Source: Begonia masoniana
Lineage: Eukaryota; Streptophyta; Magnoliopsida; Cucurbitales; Begoniaceae
Length of the DNA: 64,000 nt
Assembly (NCBI GenBank): GCA_022432975.1
Contig: CM039502.1
Location: forward strand, 69,279,318 to 69,343,317
Reading direction: 5' to 3'
Positions 46,005 through 55,733 of this stretch are shown piece by piece; positions within the stretch are counted from its first letter, which is position 1; each line of letters begins with the position of its first letter. The position numbers were made by a program, and so were the translations under genes. The notes under the pieces were generated by a model that was given only the letters and a program-made list of their open reading frames with translations, was not told the origin of the DNA and did no database searches.

Positions 46005-46480
46005 GGGTTTTTTTCAAAAAAAACCCTGAACTAACGGTCAACCACAAAAAAACCCTTCAAAATTACTGTTCCTCGTATAAAACCTCGAAGTATCTAAAAC
46101 ATTCAACTTAAACCTGGCAGGGGGGGTCGAGAGTACGTACTCAGACTCCGAGTACGGCCGGTCCAGCTGGACCGGCCGTACTCGACTCTATTTGCAATTT
46201 TTTGCAAATATTAGAGTCCGAGTACGGCCGGTCCAGCTAGACCGGCCGTACTCGGACTCCGAGTACGGCCCATAGGAGGACCAGCCGTCCTCCTATGGGC
46301 AAAACCCGTGACAAAAGTCACGGGTTTTGTCCTGTAGTGCCGAGTACGGCCGGTCCAAATGGACCGGCCGTACTCTGCCAGTAAAAACCCGTGACAATTG
46401 TCACGGGTTTTTTGTCCGCTAGCGCCAAGTACGGCCGGTCCAAATTGACCGGCCGTACTCGCACCTTAAAAACCCGTGAC
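46005..46480 (+). repeat. Left terminal inverted repeat of MULE 1
   Basis: Aligns with the reverse complement of 53840-54306 with few differences. It contains alternating palindromes: GAGTACGGCCGGTCC with its complement around 3-6 central bases, ACCCGTGACAATTGTCACGG, and GCCCATAGGAGGAC with its complement. The palindrome series continues past the repeat to 46610. Confidence 0.92.
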
Positions 46481-46616
46481 AATTGTCACGGGTTTTTGTT
46501 TTTTTGTGGGTGAGTACGGCTGGTCCATTTGCACCAGCCGTACTCACCTCACAAAAAAACAAAACCCGTGCCTAATCGAGTACGGCCGGTCCAGTTGGAC
46601 CGGCCGTACTCGACCC

Positions 46617-46628
46617 CCCTATATAAAC
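46617..46628 (+). promoter_or_regulatory. TATA box for the MULE 1 transposase gene
   Basis: CCTATATAAACTC lies just inside the left palindrome series, followed by a CT-rich leader, which is typical of a plant core promoter pointing inward. Confidence 0.7.
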
Positions 46629-46800
46629 TCAAGTTCGGAGTTTTAAAAAATCACACACTCCCTCCTCCCTTACCCATCTCACACCCTCTCCCTCCTCCCT
46701 TACCCCTCTCAATTTTCTCGAAGCTCTCTCTCTCAAATCTCTCTCTCATTTCTATTTTCAATTTCTTATTCTGACCATATTCTTCCGGCTTTATTTACAG

Positions 46801-47232
46801 GTATTTAGATTTTGTTTAATTATTTTAATTTATCTATGAGTTTTTTTATTTAAATATTTATAATGTTATTTTCTTAATTATCGATGAATATTTCTAATAC
46901 TATTTTTTTCAATTTTGTCATTTTCTATATATTTTTTTAATGAATATTCTTGAGTTTTTTTATTTAAATATTTATAATGTTATTTTCTTGAATATCGATG
47001 AATATTTATAATACTATTTTTTTCAATTTTGTCATTTTCCATATATTTTTTTAATGAATATCCTTGAGTCTTTTTATTTAAATATTTATAATGTTATTTT
47101 CTTGATTATCGATGAATATTTCTAATACTATTTTTTACAATTTTATCATTTACCATATATTTTTTTAATGAATATTTCTAGTACTGTAAATAATTAGATT
47201 GCATCTTTTTTTTTTTATGAAGATTTGTTTAG
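46801..47232 (+). other. Candidate 5' UTR intron of the transposase gene
   Basis: TTTACAG/GTATTTAG near 46800 resembles a donor, and a T-rich run ending TTTGTTTAG near 47232 resembles an acceptor, a few bases before the ATG at 47241. The stretch is very AT-rich with diverged repeats. The minus-strand gene of the same element has a mirror-image candidate intron. Confidence 0.45.
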
Positions 47233-47240
47233 CGACGAAA

Positions 47241-49390
47241 ATGGATTCCGACTCAAGTAGATCGATTGATTTAGATGAGCGATCAAGTGGTGATGCCGAA
47301 ATGGATTGGGATTTGGACAACACGTCGGAATATGGTGATGTACGAGCAATCGATAACCCACTGGCAAATGAAGAAATATATGTCTATTCGACCTCCAAAT
47401 CGCTAGACGATGAGCTTCGAACACCGGTCGGCTCAGATGACGACGAGGTGGAAAGCATACCGGTAAGAGAACAAATCTCACTTGGATTTCATAAGGGTCA
47501 AAAATATGGTTCTTTGCAGGAACTGAAAAACGAGATAGACCAATATTCCATAGAAAATGGTTATGGTATTACATACATTAAATGTGAAAGAAGTCGACTG
47601 ACGGCTGAATGTGGAGATGGATGTGGGTGGCGACTGCATGCTTCGCTGATGCAAAATGAGCGAACATTTCAAATAAAGAGCTTGATCGACTCTCACTGTT
47701 GCTCGAGGCAAGTTGAAAATCGACGCGCTTCAGCAAAATGGCTAGCGAACCATTACCTAGACAGGTTCAAAAGTCACCCTACCTGGGAAATCTCATCTAT
47801 TATGGAGACAGTGAGGAATGACTTCACCGTCGACATTTCACCCAGTCTTGCCACAAGAGCAAGAAGCATAGCTCGAACCCTCATTGAAGGGAAGTGCGAC
47901 GAACAGTACGGGCAGCTGTGGTCGTATGCAGCCGAAATATTCAGATCAAATCCGGGCAGCACAGTGAAAATTGATGGAAACCCAGTGGGCCGTAATCAAT
48001 TGGGATTCCAAAGATTCTACATGTGCATGGCTGCTTGCAAGACTGGGTTGCTGGAGTACGGGAGACCCGTTATCTGCTTGGATGGCTGTCATCTAAAGGG
48101 CTCGTGTGCTGGCCAACTACTCACGGCCGTCAGCATTGATGGAAACGATGGAATCTACCCCGTTGCTGTTGCCAATGTCGAGTCTGAGTGTACAGACTCA
48201 TGGACATGGTTTTTGCAAATATTAAAGCAAGACCTCAACACTCCGCATGGCTACGGTTGGACACTTATTTCAGATCGACAAAAGGTATGATGCATTTTTA
48301 TATGTTATTTGAAAATTTTTTGGCGTTCGGGGTTGAGTATTATTTTATTCACGCCATTGTTCACGCAAATATCAGGGGTTACGGAGCGCAATTCGAAATC
48401 AATTCTCATACGCTGAACACCGCTTCTGCCTCCGGCATATGTATGCAAATTTCAAAAACCATTTTCGGGGCAAAGCATACAGAGATGCGATGTGGAATGC
48501 GGCCAGAGCACCCACTAAGGCCCATTTCGAGCATGAAATGCAGGAAACTGCACCAGCTATGTCCGGCAGCCCACGAATGGCTTCGAGCAGAAGAGCCGAA
48601 ATATTGGGCTAGTCATGCCTTCTCTCCGAATGCCAAGTGCGATCTGGGATTGAATAACTTGAGCGAGTCATTCAATGCACTTCTTTTGCCAGTCAGGGAC
48701 AAACCGATCCTGACCATGTTCGAGCTGATCCGAACACGCTTGATGACTCGCATCGTCAAGAAATATGAGAAGCTGTTTGATTCAAATGAGATCCTGTGTC
48801 CCAAGATCAAAGCAAAGCTTGACAAGCTTAAGAGTGCATCTGGAAACTGGCATGCAACGTTTTCGGGAGCTACACGCTTTCAAGTCAGTAATGGATACGA
48901 CCAGTTCGAGGTGGACATGACTTTGGGTGTGTGCAACTGCACTCAGTGGGAGCGTACAGGAATCCCGTGTGTCCATTCCATTTCTTGCATGTACTGGATG
49001 AGAGTCGCGCCAGAAGACTACGTGCATGAATGCTATTACAGGGGAAGATACCTGCAGATGTACTCACACTATATTCGTCCGATCAGTGGCCCAATAATGT
49101 GGCCGATCGTACGAGATATGAACGAAATCCTCCCGCCAAAAAGGCGACGTCAACCTGGTAGGCCGAAGAAGACAAGAGTGCGAGATCCCGAAGAGCCGTC
49201 AAGCTCCAGAATCAGTAAAAGGAACGCAACCGTCCGTTGTAGTATATGTCGGCAGCAGGGGCATAATACTCGCACTTGTCCTAACCGGGGATCAACTTCA
49301 GGCGCTGCTTCACAGGACACTTTCATGGGCTTTAACACTTTTGATGGGACGCAGGAATCTTCGACACGCGGTCGTGGCAGGAATGTGTAA
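47241..49390 (+). CDS. MURA-type Mutator transposase, with one frameshift
   Basis: Start chosen at MDSDSSRSIDLDE, after the candidate leader intron. Exon 47241-48284; intron 48285-48375 (AAAG/GTATGATG to ATATCAG/GGG); last exon 48376-49390; about 685 residues if continuous. In order: acidic N-terminus; MuDR-type DNA-binding domain (LGFHKGQKYGSLQELKNEI, CGDGCGWRLHAS); MULE catalytic domain with Asp in VICLDGCHLKG and in LISDRQ, then AEHRFCLRHMYANFKNHF; SWIM zinc finger (CNCTQWERTGIPCVHS); a basic RRRQPGRPKK stretch; and a CX2CX4HX4C knuckle (CSICRQQGHNTRTC). One extra A in the run at 48545-48547 shifts frame inside the catalytic domain, which would remove the SWIM and knuckle. It may be a true lesion or a sequencing error. 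Confidence 0.9.
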
Positions 49391-49969
49391 ATTTTTGTAA
49401 AGTTTTTGATTTAGTATAAATTTCTTTGCTCTTCATGTCATTTGGACCTCTATTTTCGTACATATTTTTGCCTACAAATATAGAGCTTCAAGTCATTCAT
49501 TTAGAAGGCGACGCATATATAGAAGATGATGTTTCGAGCTCTGTCATCGGTGGAGCTCTTATCCAAGAGAACCTTTATGAAATAATGAAAGTGAGAGATG
49601 ACATGCTGTTAAAAATTCAAAGTTTATGTGTTTGACAGAGAAAGATTAGCTAAACCCTCAAGACGGAACAACATATCACACTGAGCGAGAGAACAACCTG
49701 AAAGAAGGAAAGCTCAAGAATTGACTTCCTCACGACATTGAGAAGAGAGGAGAAAGAAGCCACCCAACGCCATAACACACTGAGAAATGAAGCTAGAAGC
49801 ACAGGGAGAAGAAACACCACACCACAAGAAGAGAGAAAAGAGAGGGAGGATCGTCTTGAGGCATTGTCTTCAAAGTGAACGACATTCATGCACGTAGTCT
49901 TCTCAGTTTAATTTACAATAAATGTGGAGCCTGTTTATGCAGCACTACAACCTCAAAAAACTTTAAAAA

Positions 49970-50374
49970 TTATTCTTTCTGGAATGAAGAAATTAATCCA
50001 TACGTAGCCAGAAATCGCAAGAAACTCACTAATGAATCCTCATGTTGTCTTGTAATCTTCACATTCCACTCAATTGCAAGTTCCATCGCATCCTTTTTTA
50101 CCTGAGGGTCAATATTAGGTGATATTTTGGCCAATTGCTCCAGCATGTAACTCCTCGCGACACATTCTTCAATATCACTTTCTTCCTTCTTCCACTGTTG
50201 AGAAAAATACCCTTGAAACACATCCAAAACAAGCTTTGCTGGATCCAAAGACATTTGAAGAGTAGCTGAAATTTCATGGGACGTCAAATCATGCCTAGAC
50301 TTGGTACGCAACTCTTTTTTTACAAGTTCAGAGTTAAAGGCAGTGTTTGCCTGCAAAGCTTCAAGTTGCTCCAT
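49970..50374 (-). pseudogene. FRIGIDA-like domain fragment, left arm
   Basis: Mirror copy of the fragment in the right arm, with the same 134-codon reading frame on the minus strand. It lies in antisense orientation to the transposase gene. Confidence 0.8.
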
Positions 50375-50388
50375 TTTAACCGAGTGAA

Positions 50389-50675
50389 TTGAGCTCCACC
50401 GATGACAGAGCTCGAAACATAATCTTCTCTATTGCAAATGCTCTTCAAACATCGTCATTCCCTGCCAAAATGGTTCTAGATGCAATAAGATGGTTATACC
50501 CTTCAACTATGGGGATTGGAGATATGGAATATGATGAGAATCTTACTAATGAGGATCCCGGCACATATCACGACTCCAGTTAAAGCAGAGGCATTAAAGA
50601 TGGCCAATGAATGGAAAGCTAAAATGAAATGGACATACGAAAATTCTGTAGAGGCGTTGGGATTACTGCTATAAA
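50389..50675 (+). pseudogene. Second FRIGIDA-like fragment, in the inner left arm and loop
   Basis: ANALQTSSFPAKMVLDAIRW (about 50435-50495), then after a frame break VKAEALKMANEWKAKM and ENSVEALGLLL (about 50580-50670). This repeats the FRIGIDA-domain order and differs from the fragment in the arms. It probably comes from a second FRIGIDA repeat of the same donor gene or from a paralogue. The frame is broken. Confidence 0.65.
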
Positions 50676-50902
50676 CAAGCTGCATACTTACAGCAGGTTC
50701 TTGGTATTACTGCTATATCACCAATAATTCTGCTAACAAAATAAAACAATTCCTCTTAGTAAGATTCTTATTGCAGGGAATGACGATCTTATTGCATCTA
50801 GAACCATTTTGGCAGGGAATGACGATGTTTGAAGAGCATTTGCAATAGAGAAGATTATGTTTCGAGCTCTGTCATCGGTGGAGCTCAATTCACTCGGTTA
50901 AA

Positions 50903-51307
50903 ATGGAGCAACTTGAAGCTTTGCAGGCAAACACTGCCTTTAACTCTGAACTTGTAAAAAAAGAGTTGCGTACCAAGTCTAGGCATGATTTGACGTCCCA
51001 TGAAATTTCAGCTACTCTTCAAATGTCTTTGGATCCAGCAAAGCTTGTTTTGGATGTGTTTCAAGGGTATTTTTCTCAACAGTGGAAGAAGGAAGAAAGT
51101 GATATTGAAGAATGTGTCGCGAGGAGTTACATGCTGGAGCAATTGGCCAAAATATCACCTAATATTGACCCTCAGGTAAAAAAGGATGCGATGGAACTTG
51201 CAATTGAGTGGAATGTGAAGATTACAAGACAACATGAGGATTCATTAGTGAGTTTCTTGCGATTTCTGGCTACGTATGGATTAATTTCTTCATTCCAGAA
51301 AGAATAA
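50903..51307 (+). pseudogene. FRIGIDA-like domain fragment, right arm
   Basis: 134 codons open: LTSHEISATLQMSLDPAKLV, then YMLEQLAKISPNIDPQVKKD, AMELAIEWNVKI and SLVSFLRFLATYGLISSF. This order (DPAKLVLD, LEQL-KISP-I-PQV, A-EW, FL-LLA-YGL) is the core of the FRIGIDA family (FRI and FRL proteins), nuclear plant proteins linked to flowering time and stress. Family members have several hundred residues, so this is a captured fragment. It has no promoter of its own that I can see. Confidence 0.8.
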
Positions 51308-51776
51308 TTTTTAAAGTTTTTTGAGGTTGTAGTGCTGCATAAACAGGCTCCACATTTATTGTAAATTAAACTGAGAAGACTACGTGCATGAATGCCGTTC
51401 ACTTTGAAGACAATGCCTCAAGACGATCCTCCCTCTCTTTTCTCTCTTCTTGTGGTGTGGTGTTTCTTCTCCCTGTGCTTCTAGCTTCATTTCTCAGTGT
51501 GTTGTGGCGTTGGGTGGCTTCTTTCTCCTCTCTTCTCAATGTCGTGAGGAAGTCAATTCTTGAGCTTTCCTTCTTTCAGGTTGTTCTCTCGCTCAGTGTG
51601 ATATGCTGTTCCGTCTTGAGGGTTTAGCTAATCTTTCTCTGTCAAACACATAAACTTTGAATTTTTAACAGCATGTAAATTTCCAGGGCTGGAGATTTTT
51701 TTTTTACCAGAGTGGGTTTTGATCAGAGTCCTAATACGATTTCAGCTACTTGAGGTTATGATGAATGTATTTTTAA

Positions 51777-51858
51777 TTTAGTACTATGGAAAGGTAATAT
51801 AAATATTTTCGTAATTTTCTAACATTTGCACGATTTATTATAATTTAACTCTAATAAT
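51777..51858. repeat. Fragment resembling the foldback MITE
   Basis: AATATTTTCGTAATTTTCTA and GCACGATTTATTATAATTT resemble parts of the MITE arms at 40884-41733. This is a short diverged remnant or a shared AT-rich motif. Confidence 0.35.
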
Positions 51859-51906
51859 TTAGTTTATTGTAAAGTACAGCAAATTTACATACAACAACTA
51901 AGCAGA

Positions 51907-53142
51907 CTACGCAGGAGGGGCATCATCGTCAGAGTCCGACCCGTGTTTGTCTATCCAAGTCGTCCACTTCTGGTTTATCTCTTTATAAGACTCATTAAGA
52001 TAATGCTGATCAGAGATCAGTTGCTTCATTTCTTGTTGCTGGATTTGCTGTGATTCCAGCAATTGCTGCATCTCCTGATTGTGTGTTCGCTGCATCTCAT
52101 ATATTTGTTGTTGTTGCTGGTACTGTTGGTGGTAGTGCATTCGATGCATCTCATAAATCTGCTGCTGTTGCTGGTACTGTTGCTGCTGCATATCAATCAT
52201 CTGCTTTTGATGCGTCTCTTGCATATGATATAGCTCTTGCAGATACCGCCTAGTATCCCAGTTGCTTCTCTCATCCTCTTGGGGGGCATTTGGTGGCGAT
52301 GTAGTCTCATCCATCGGCACTGCCCGAGAGGTGGATGCCCCCTGATTTCTCCTCAGCACCCACTCGCCATCGACTTCGACCATCCCCATCCGTATCAACT
52401 GGGTCGTGTCAAATACGTCGGTCGATCTACGAGGGATTATCTGCTCTCCAACCGGTATGCGAATACCAGCTCGCATGATGAGCTTCATAATCAATGCCCC
52501 GTATGAGAGATTAGTGGTGGGTGCCCTCCCGATCTCACGCATGTGATTTAAAATCAAGAAACCGGGGTCAAAAAGCTTCCCGTTGCATAGCTTCTCCATG
52601 ACATAGAGGTCCATGCAAGTGACGTGATTTCGATGACCCTCTCGCGGCAGAAGAGTGTGGGCGAGCAAGTTTCGGAGAACCCGACCTCTAACATTCAGCT
52701 CGTGCGCTCTTGGCTTCACGAACACCCCAATATTGGGGTTGCAGTGAATTTGGCGAAGGAATTCTACTCCCTCGGGCAATGTAAAAAATGGGCAGTCTCG
52801 GGAAGCATGGTAATATTGCTCCGCCCCTTCTATGTTAAATCCCAGGATGTCATTCACCTGCTCTGCCCGTATCATAAAATCAAAACCAAGAATGAACGCC
52901 CTCAAACCTGTTAAAACTCCATTGGTCCCGATCATTCTCAGGTTGGCGTAGAATAAGCGAACTATTCTCTCGCATGTCTCGCCTGTCAATGCATTGATCC
53001 CGTTTAGGCCAATGTTCTCCAACATTTGTTTAATGCCCAACGACTCCCAACCGCTAAAGTCTACATGCATGCAAAAGTTAAGTGATCGTTTTCGCAGATC
53101 TTGCTCAAACTTTCTTTGGCAATCTTGGGACAAAAATTCCAT
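51907..53142 (-). CDS. Putative plant transposon protein (Transposase_32-like), second gene of MULE 1
   Basis: 411 residues, ATG at 53142 with a good context (ACCATGG). The first 250 residues (RIVRLFYANLRMIG, LTGLRAFILGFDFM, GRVLRNLLAHTLLPREGHRN, YGALIMKLIMRAGI) resemble the putative plant transposon protein domain common in plant repeats, including retroelement ORFs. Residues about 310-375 are Gln/His/Met-rich and probably coiled coil. The C-terminus is acidic (DSDDDAPPA). It converges on the transposase gene, with promoter sequence in the right terminal repeat and a candidate leader intron (53152-53483). By position it corresponds to mudrB in MuDR, but I see no sequence reason to call it a homologue. 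Its function is unknown. The frame is intact. Confidence 0.75.
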   Translation of the reverse strand: MEFLSQDCQRKFEQDLRKRSLNFCMHVDFSGWESLGIKQMLENIGLNGINALTGETCERIVRLFYANLRMIGTNGVLTGLRAFILGFDFMIRAEQVNDILGFNIEGAEQYYHASRDCPFFTLPEGVEFLRQIHCNPNIGVFVKPRAHELNVRGRVLRNLLAHTLLPREGHRNHVTCMDLYVMEKLCNGKLFDPGFLILNHMREIGRAPTTNLSYGALIMKLIMRAGIRIPVGEQIIPRRSTDVFDTTQLIRMGMVEVDGEWVLRRNQGASTSRAVPMDETTSPPNAPQEDERSNWDTRRYLQELYHMQETHQKQMIDMQQQQYQQQQQIYEMHRMHYHQQYQQQQQIYEMQRTHNQEMQQLLESQQIQQQEMKQLISDQHYLNESYKEINQKWTTWIDKHGSDSDDDAPPA

Positions 53143-53151
53143 GGTAAGATC

Positions 53152-53483
53152 CTGTCAAATTCACGTAAAAATAAAATTTAGTTTTTAAAATTAAACCGTG
53201 TAGAATACGATAAACGAGAAAATAATTAACGATAATTGAAAAATAATATTACAAATTTTTATTATTTTAATAAATAAACAATTGAAATATTTAAAACTAT
53301 TAACATTATTCGAAATTATTTAAATAAATAATCCTAAATTAAAATATTTACAATTTCACATTTATGATATAAATAATAAAAATATTATATATAAATAACA
53401 AAAATATAATGCATATACTTTGACATTCGTAATATAAATAATTAAAATACTCTTATAAATAATATAAAAAATATTGTATATAC
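53152..53483 (-). other. Candidate 5' UTR intron of the second MULE 1 gene
   Basis: On the minus strand TTCCAG/GTATATAC is the donor-like end and TTTGACAG/GATCTTACC the acceptor-like end, the latter about ten bases before the ATG. It is very AT-rich. Confidence 0.5.
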
Positions 53484-53620
53484 CTGGAAGGAGAAAAATA
53501 ATATTGGAAGAGGTGGAAGGGGAAAGAAATATTAGTGGAGGGAGGGAGAATATCGCGAGAGGCTTGATTGAAAATGGGAGAGGGAGAGGGAGGTGTGATT
53601 TGAAATGGAAGCGGGGTTAG

Positions 53621-53631
53621 ATTTATATAGG
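53621..53631 (-). promoter_or_regulatory. TATA box for the second MULE 1 gene
   Basis: The minus strand reads CCTATATAAATC, at a place mirroring the TATA box on the left side and followed by a CT-rich leader. Confidence 0.7.
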
Positions 53632-53839
53632 AGGCCGAGTAACCCAACCCGTGACATTTGTCACGGGTGTTTTGCCCTCCGAGTACGTACGGTCCATTTG
53701 GACCGTACGTACTCCACACTAAAGGACAAAAAACCCGTGACAATTGTCACGGGTTTTTAAGGCGCCGAGTACGGCCGGTCCATGGACCGGCCGTACTCGG
53801 CACTAGCGGACAAAAAACCCGTGACAATTGTCACGGGTT

Positions 53840-54306
53840 TTTGTGGTGCGAGTACGGCCGGTCAATTTGGACCGGCCGTACTCGGCGCTAGCGGACAAAA
53901 AACCCGTGACAATTGTCACGGGTTTTTACTGGCAGAGTACGGCCGGTCCATTTGGACCGGCCGTACTCGGCACTACAGGACAAAACCCGTGACTTTTGTC
54001 ACGGGTTTTGCCCATAGGAGGACGGCTGGTCCTCCTATGGGCCGTACTCGGAGTCCGAGTACGGCCGGTCTAGCTGGACTGGCCGTACTTGGACTCTAAT
54101 ATTTGCAAAAAATTGCAAATAGAGTCGAGTACGGCCGGTCCAGCTGGACCGGCCGTACTCGGAGTCCGAGTACGTACTCTCGACCCCCCCTGCCAGGTTT
54201 AAGTTGAATGTTTTAGATACTTCGAGGTTTTATACGAGGAACAGTAATTTTGAAGGATTTTTTTGTGGTTGACCGTTAGTTCAGGGTTTTTTTTTGACAA
54301 AAACCC
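53840..54306 (-). repeat. Right terminal inverted repeat of MULE 1
   Basis: Mirror copy of the left terminal repeat with the same palindromes in the same order. The palindrome series continues inward to about 53650 with an extra unit built on GTACGTACGGTCC. Confidence 0.92.
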
Positions 54307-54962
54307 AAGAAGATATTACAAAGTAAACATCACTTCAAGCCTAACGTCAAGGGCTAGGAAGAAGGCTCTAAAATTTAATGAACGTACTCCGATGGGTAAT
54401 GTTTGATGTTATGGTCTTACGCGCAGATGAAAGTTGTAAGTCTAATTACATTTCTTCCTAGTGTAGATGAGGTTGATTTAATTTCATATCCATTATTCAA
54501 AAGACTTTATAAGTTTTCTTGACGCGCATAAAAGAAAATTATTGTTAAATTATAGACTACTTGTTAGTTTAGATAATTGTCATTTGAAGGATCACAGTAA
54601 GGGAAAATGCTTGAAAACGATTAGTGTTGACGGGGAACAAATCAAATATTCCTTGCAGCTATTGTTGTTGGTGAGGGTGAATCGTGAGAATCATGCACTC
54701 ATTTTTAGAACTGAAATTTGGGTGATACGATGCACTCATGGTTCTGGATGGACTTCTATTTCTAACATGCATTCTTAGTTTCGTCTTCTTAATTTGATTC
54801 CTTATTTAGATGTTCTCTCAATGATTCAAGGTTTAGTCCATATTTTGGAGAAGCTTGTACAAATCCAGGACAAGTATTTTACATACAACAACGTTTATAT
54901 GCAAATTTCAAAGAGGCAATTTTGTGTCAAGATCTATAAAGAGAGTACATCAACTACAAATA

Positions 54963-55140
54963 CTGATAGAGTTTAGTGTTACCCAAATTCTATTTGGATC
55001 AAGCCGGTGGGCCTACGTTGTAGATTTCAGTTAAAGTTTTATTTTCTCTATAAACTCATGTAAGCTACAATTCCAAAAACTCGGGGTGAATGTGATCTTT
55101 TATGTAGATATTCCATTTTTGAATTGAGATTTTATATTTT
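54963..55140 (+). repeat. Decayed short LTR-like fragment
   Basis: TCTATTTGGATCAAGCCGGT and the following text resemble the better preserved LTR at 55485-55733 (TTTATTTGGACCAAGCCGAT). Boundaries are uncertain. Confidence 0.4.
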
Positions 55141-55484
55141 GTTATAGTAGGATAATAACAAAGGAATTACGAAGAGTTTGAAGAGCAGATTTAATATAGC
55201 AGGTCAAGATGTGAGATATACTCACCAAGATTTGGATGATACTCTGTGGGATTTGAAGATGTCATTATCGTAGTTTAAATGTTTTTAAAACTTATCAGCA
55301 TCAATTGTTGAGGTGATGCATCAGGGGGTGTGTGGAAGAGAAAGATTTAAAAATTGATTCTTTGTAGTAGAATTCGTTTTGAAGTAGAGATTGTCAAAAT
55401 TTTGAATTTTGAATTCGTTTTTAGGCTAGGCTAACAAGCAACAACAATGGTCCTCTTTTATAGAATTCATATGAAGGTGGAAAT

Positions 55485-55733
55485 TGTTAGAGTTCCGTGT
55501 GATCCGAATTTTATTTGGACCAAGCCGATGGGCTTGCGTTGTCGATCTTAATTAGAGTTTTATTTTTTCTATAAATTCATGTAAGGTCGAGTCGCAAAAC
55601 TTGTAGTTGTATTTCGATCTTCATAGTAAATTTATTCTTCTGTCCTTGGTTTTTCTCCGAAATAATTTTTTCAGCGTAAATCTGGTATCCCACACCGTAT
55701 GTTCTTTTTACTGTTATTACTTGATTTCTAACA
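55485..55733 (+). repeat. Copia-type 3' LTR remnant
   Basis: 249 bp, TGTTAGAGTTCC to TTGATTTCTAACA, preceded by the purine-rich GAAGGTGGAAAT as in copia polypurine tracts. No matching duplication was found. The DNA between 55140 and 55484 may be its degraded interior end. Confidence 0.55.

Larger units (their letters stand above)
49601..51676. repeat. Inverted repeat built from captured FRIGIDA-like gene sequence
   Basis: Two arms of 891 bp, 49601-50491 and 50786-51676, are reverse complements with only a few mismatches (for example in the codon distinguishing MNVVHF from MNAVHF). They enclose a 294-bp loop. Each arm contains a 134-codon open frame encoding a FRIGIDA-domain fragment, pointing outward from the loop, followed by an untranslated-like stretch. 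A transcript through it would form a long, nearly perfect hairpin. A 29-bp piece of the inner arm sequence is repeated once outside, near 49528-49556. Confidence 0.93.
46005..54306. mobile_element. Two-gene Mutator-like element (MULE 1) carrying a captured FRIGIDA-like inverted repeat
   Basis: 8,302 bp flanked by a 9-bp duplication, AAGAAGATA (45996-46004 and 54307-54315), as expected for the Mutator superfamily. Long terminal inverted repeats of about 470 bp start GGGTTTTTTTCAAAAAAAAC and are full of short perfect palindromes. Inside: a transposase gene on plus (47241-49390), an inverted repeat of captured gene sequence (49601-51676), and a second gene on minus (51907-53142). The convergent two-gene layout with inward promoters in the inverted repeats recalls maize MuDR. 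The terminal repeats are nearly identical to each other, so the insertion is fairly young. Confidence 0.93.
45672..54990 (+). pseudogene. Decayed MULE transposase gene, split by the MULE at 46005-54306
   Basis: The left part is 45672-45995 (reading YMDCKVGYEVSTIYEMKELV, the N-terminal DNA-binding region of MURA-type proteins in decayed form). The right part is 54316-54990: SLDNCHLKDHSKGKCLKTIS resembles the conserved DGCHLKG block with the catalytic Asp changed to Asn, and GSGWTSISN resembles the GWTxISD block. Stops and frameshifts are frequent. The two halves join once the inserted element and one copy of AAGAAGATA are removed. No ends of this older element were identified. Confidence 0.7.

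Noticed and set aside
48188..49390. Separate 400-codon gene in the MULE
   Set aside because: The frame is the end of the transposase. Its first part runs through the intron and the first half of exon 3 in the wrong frame, and the true reading enters this frame only after 48547.
49650..49889. 79-residue hydrophobic protein repeated in both hairpin arms
   Set aside because: It lies downstream of the FRIGIDA-like stop in untranslated-like sequence. Its duplication is explained by the inverted repeat and not by gene conservation.
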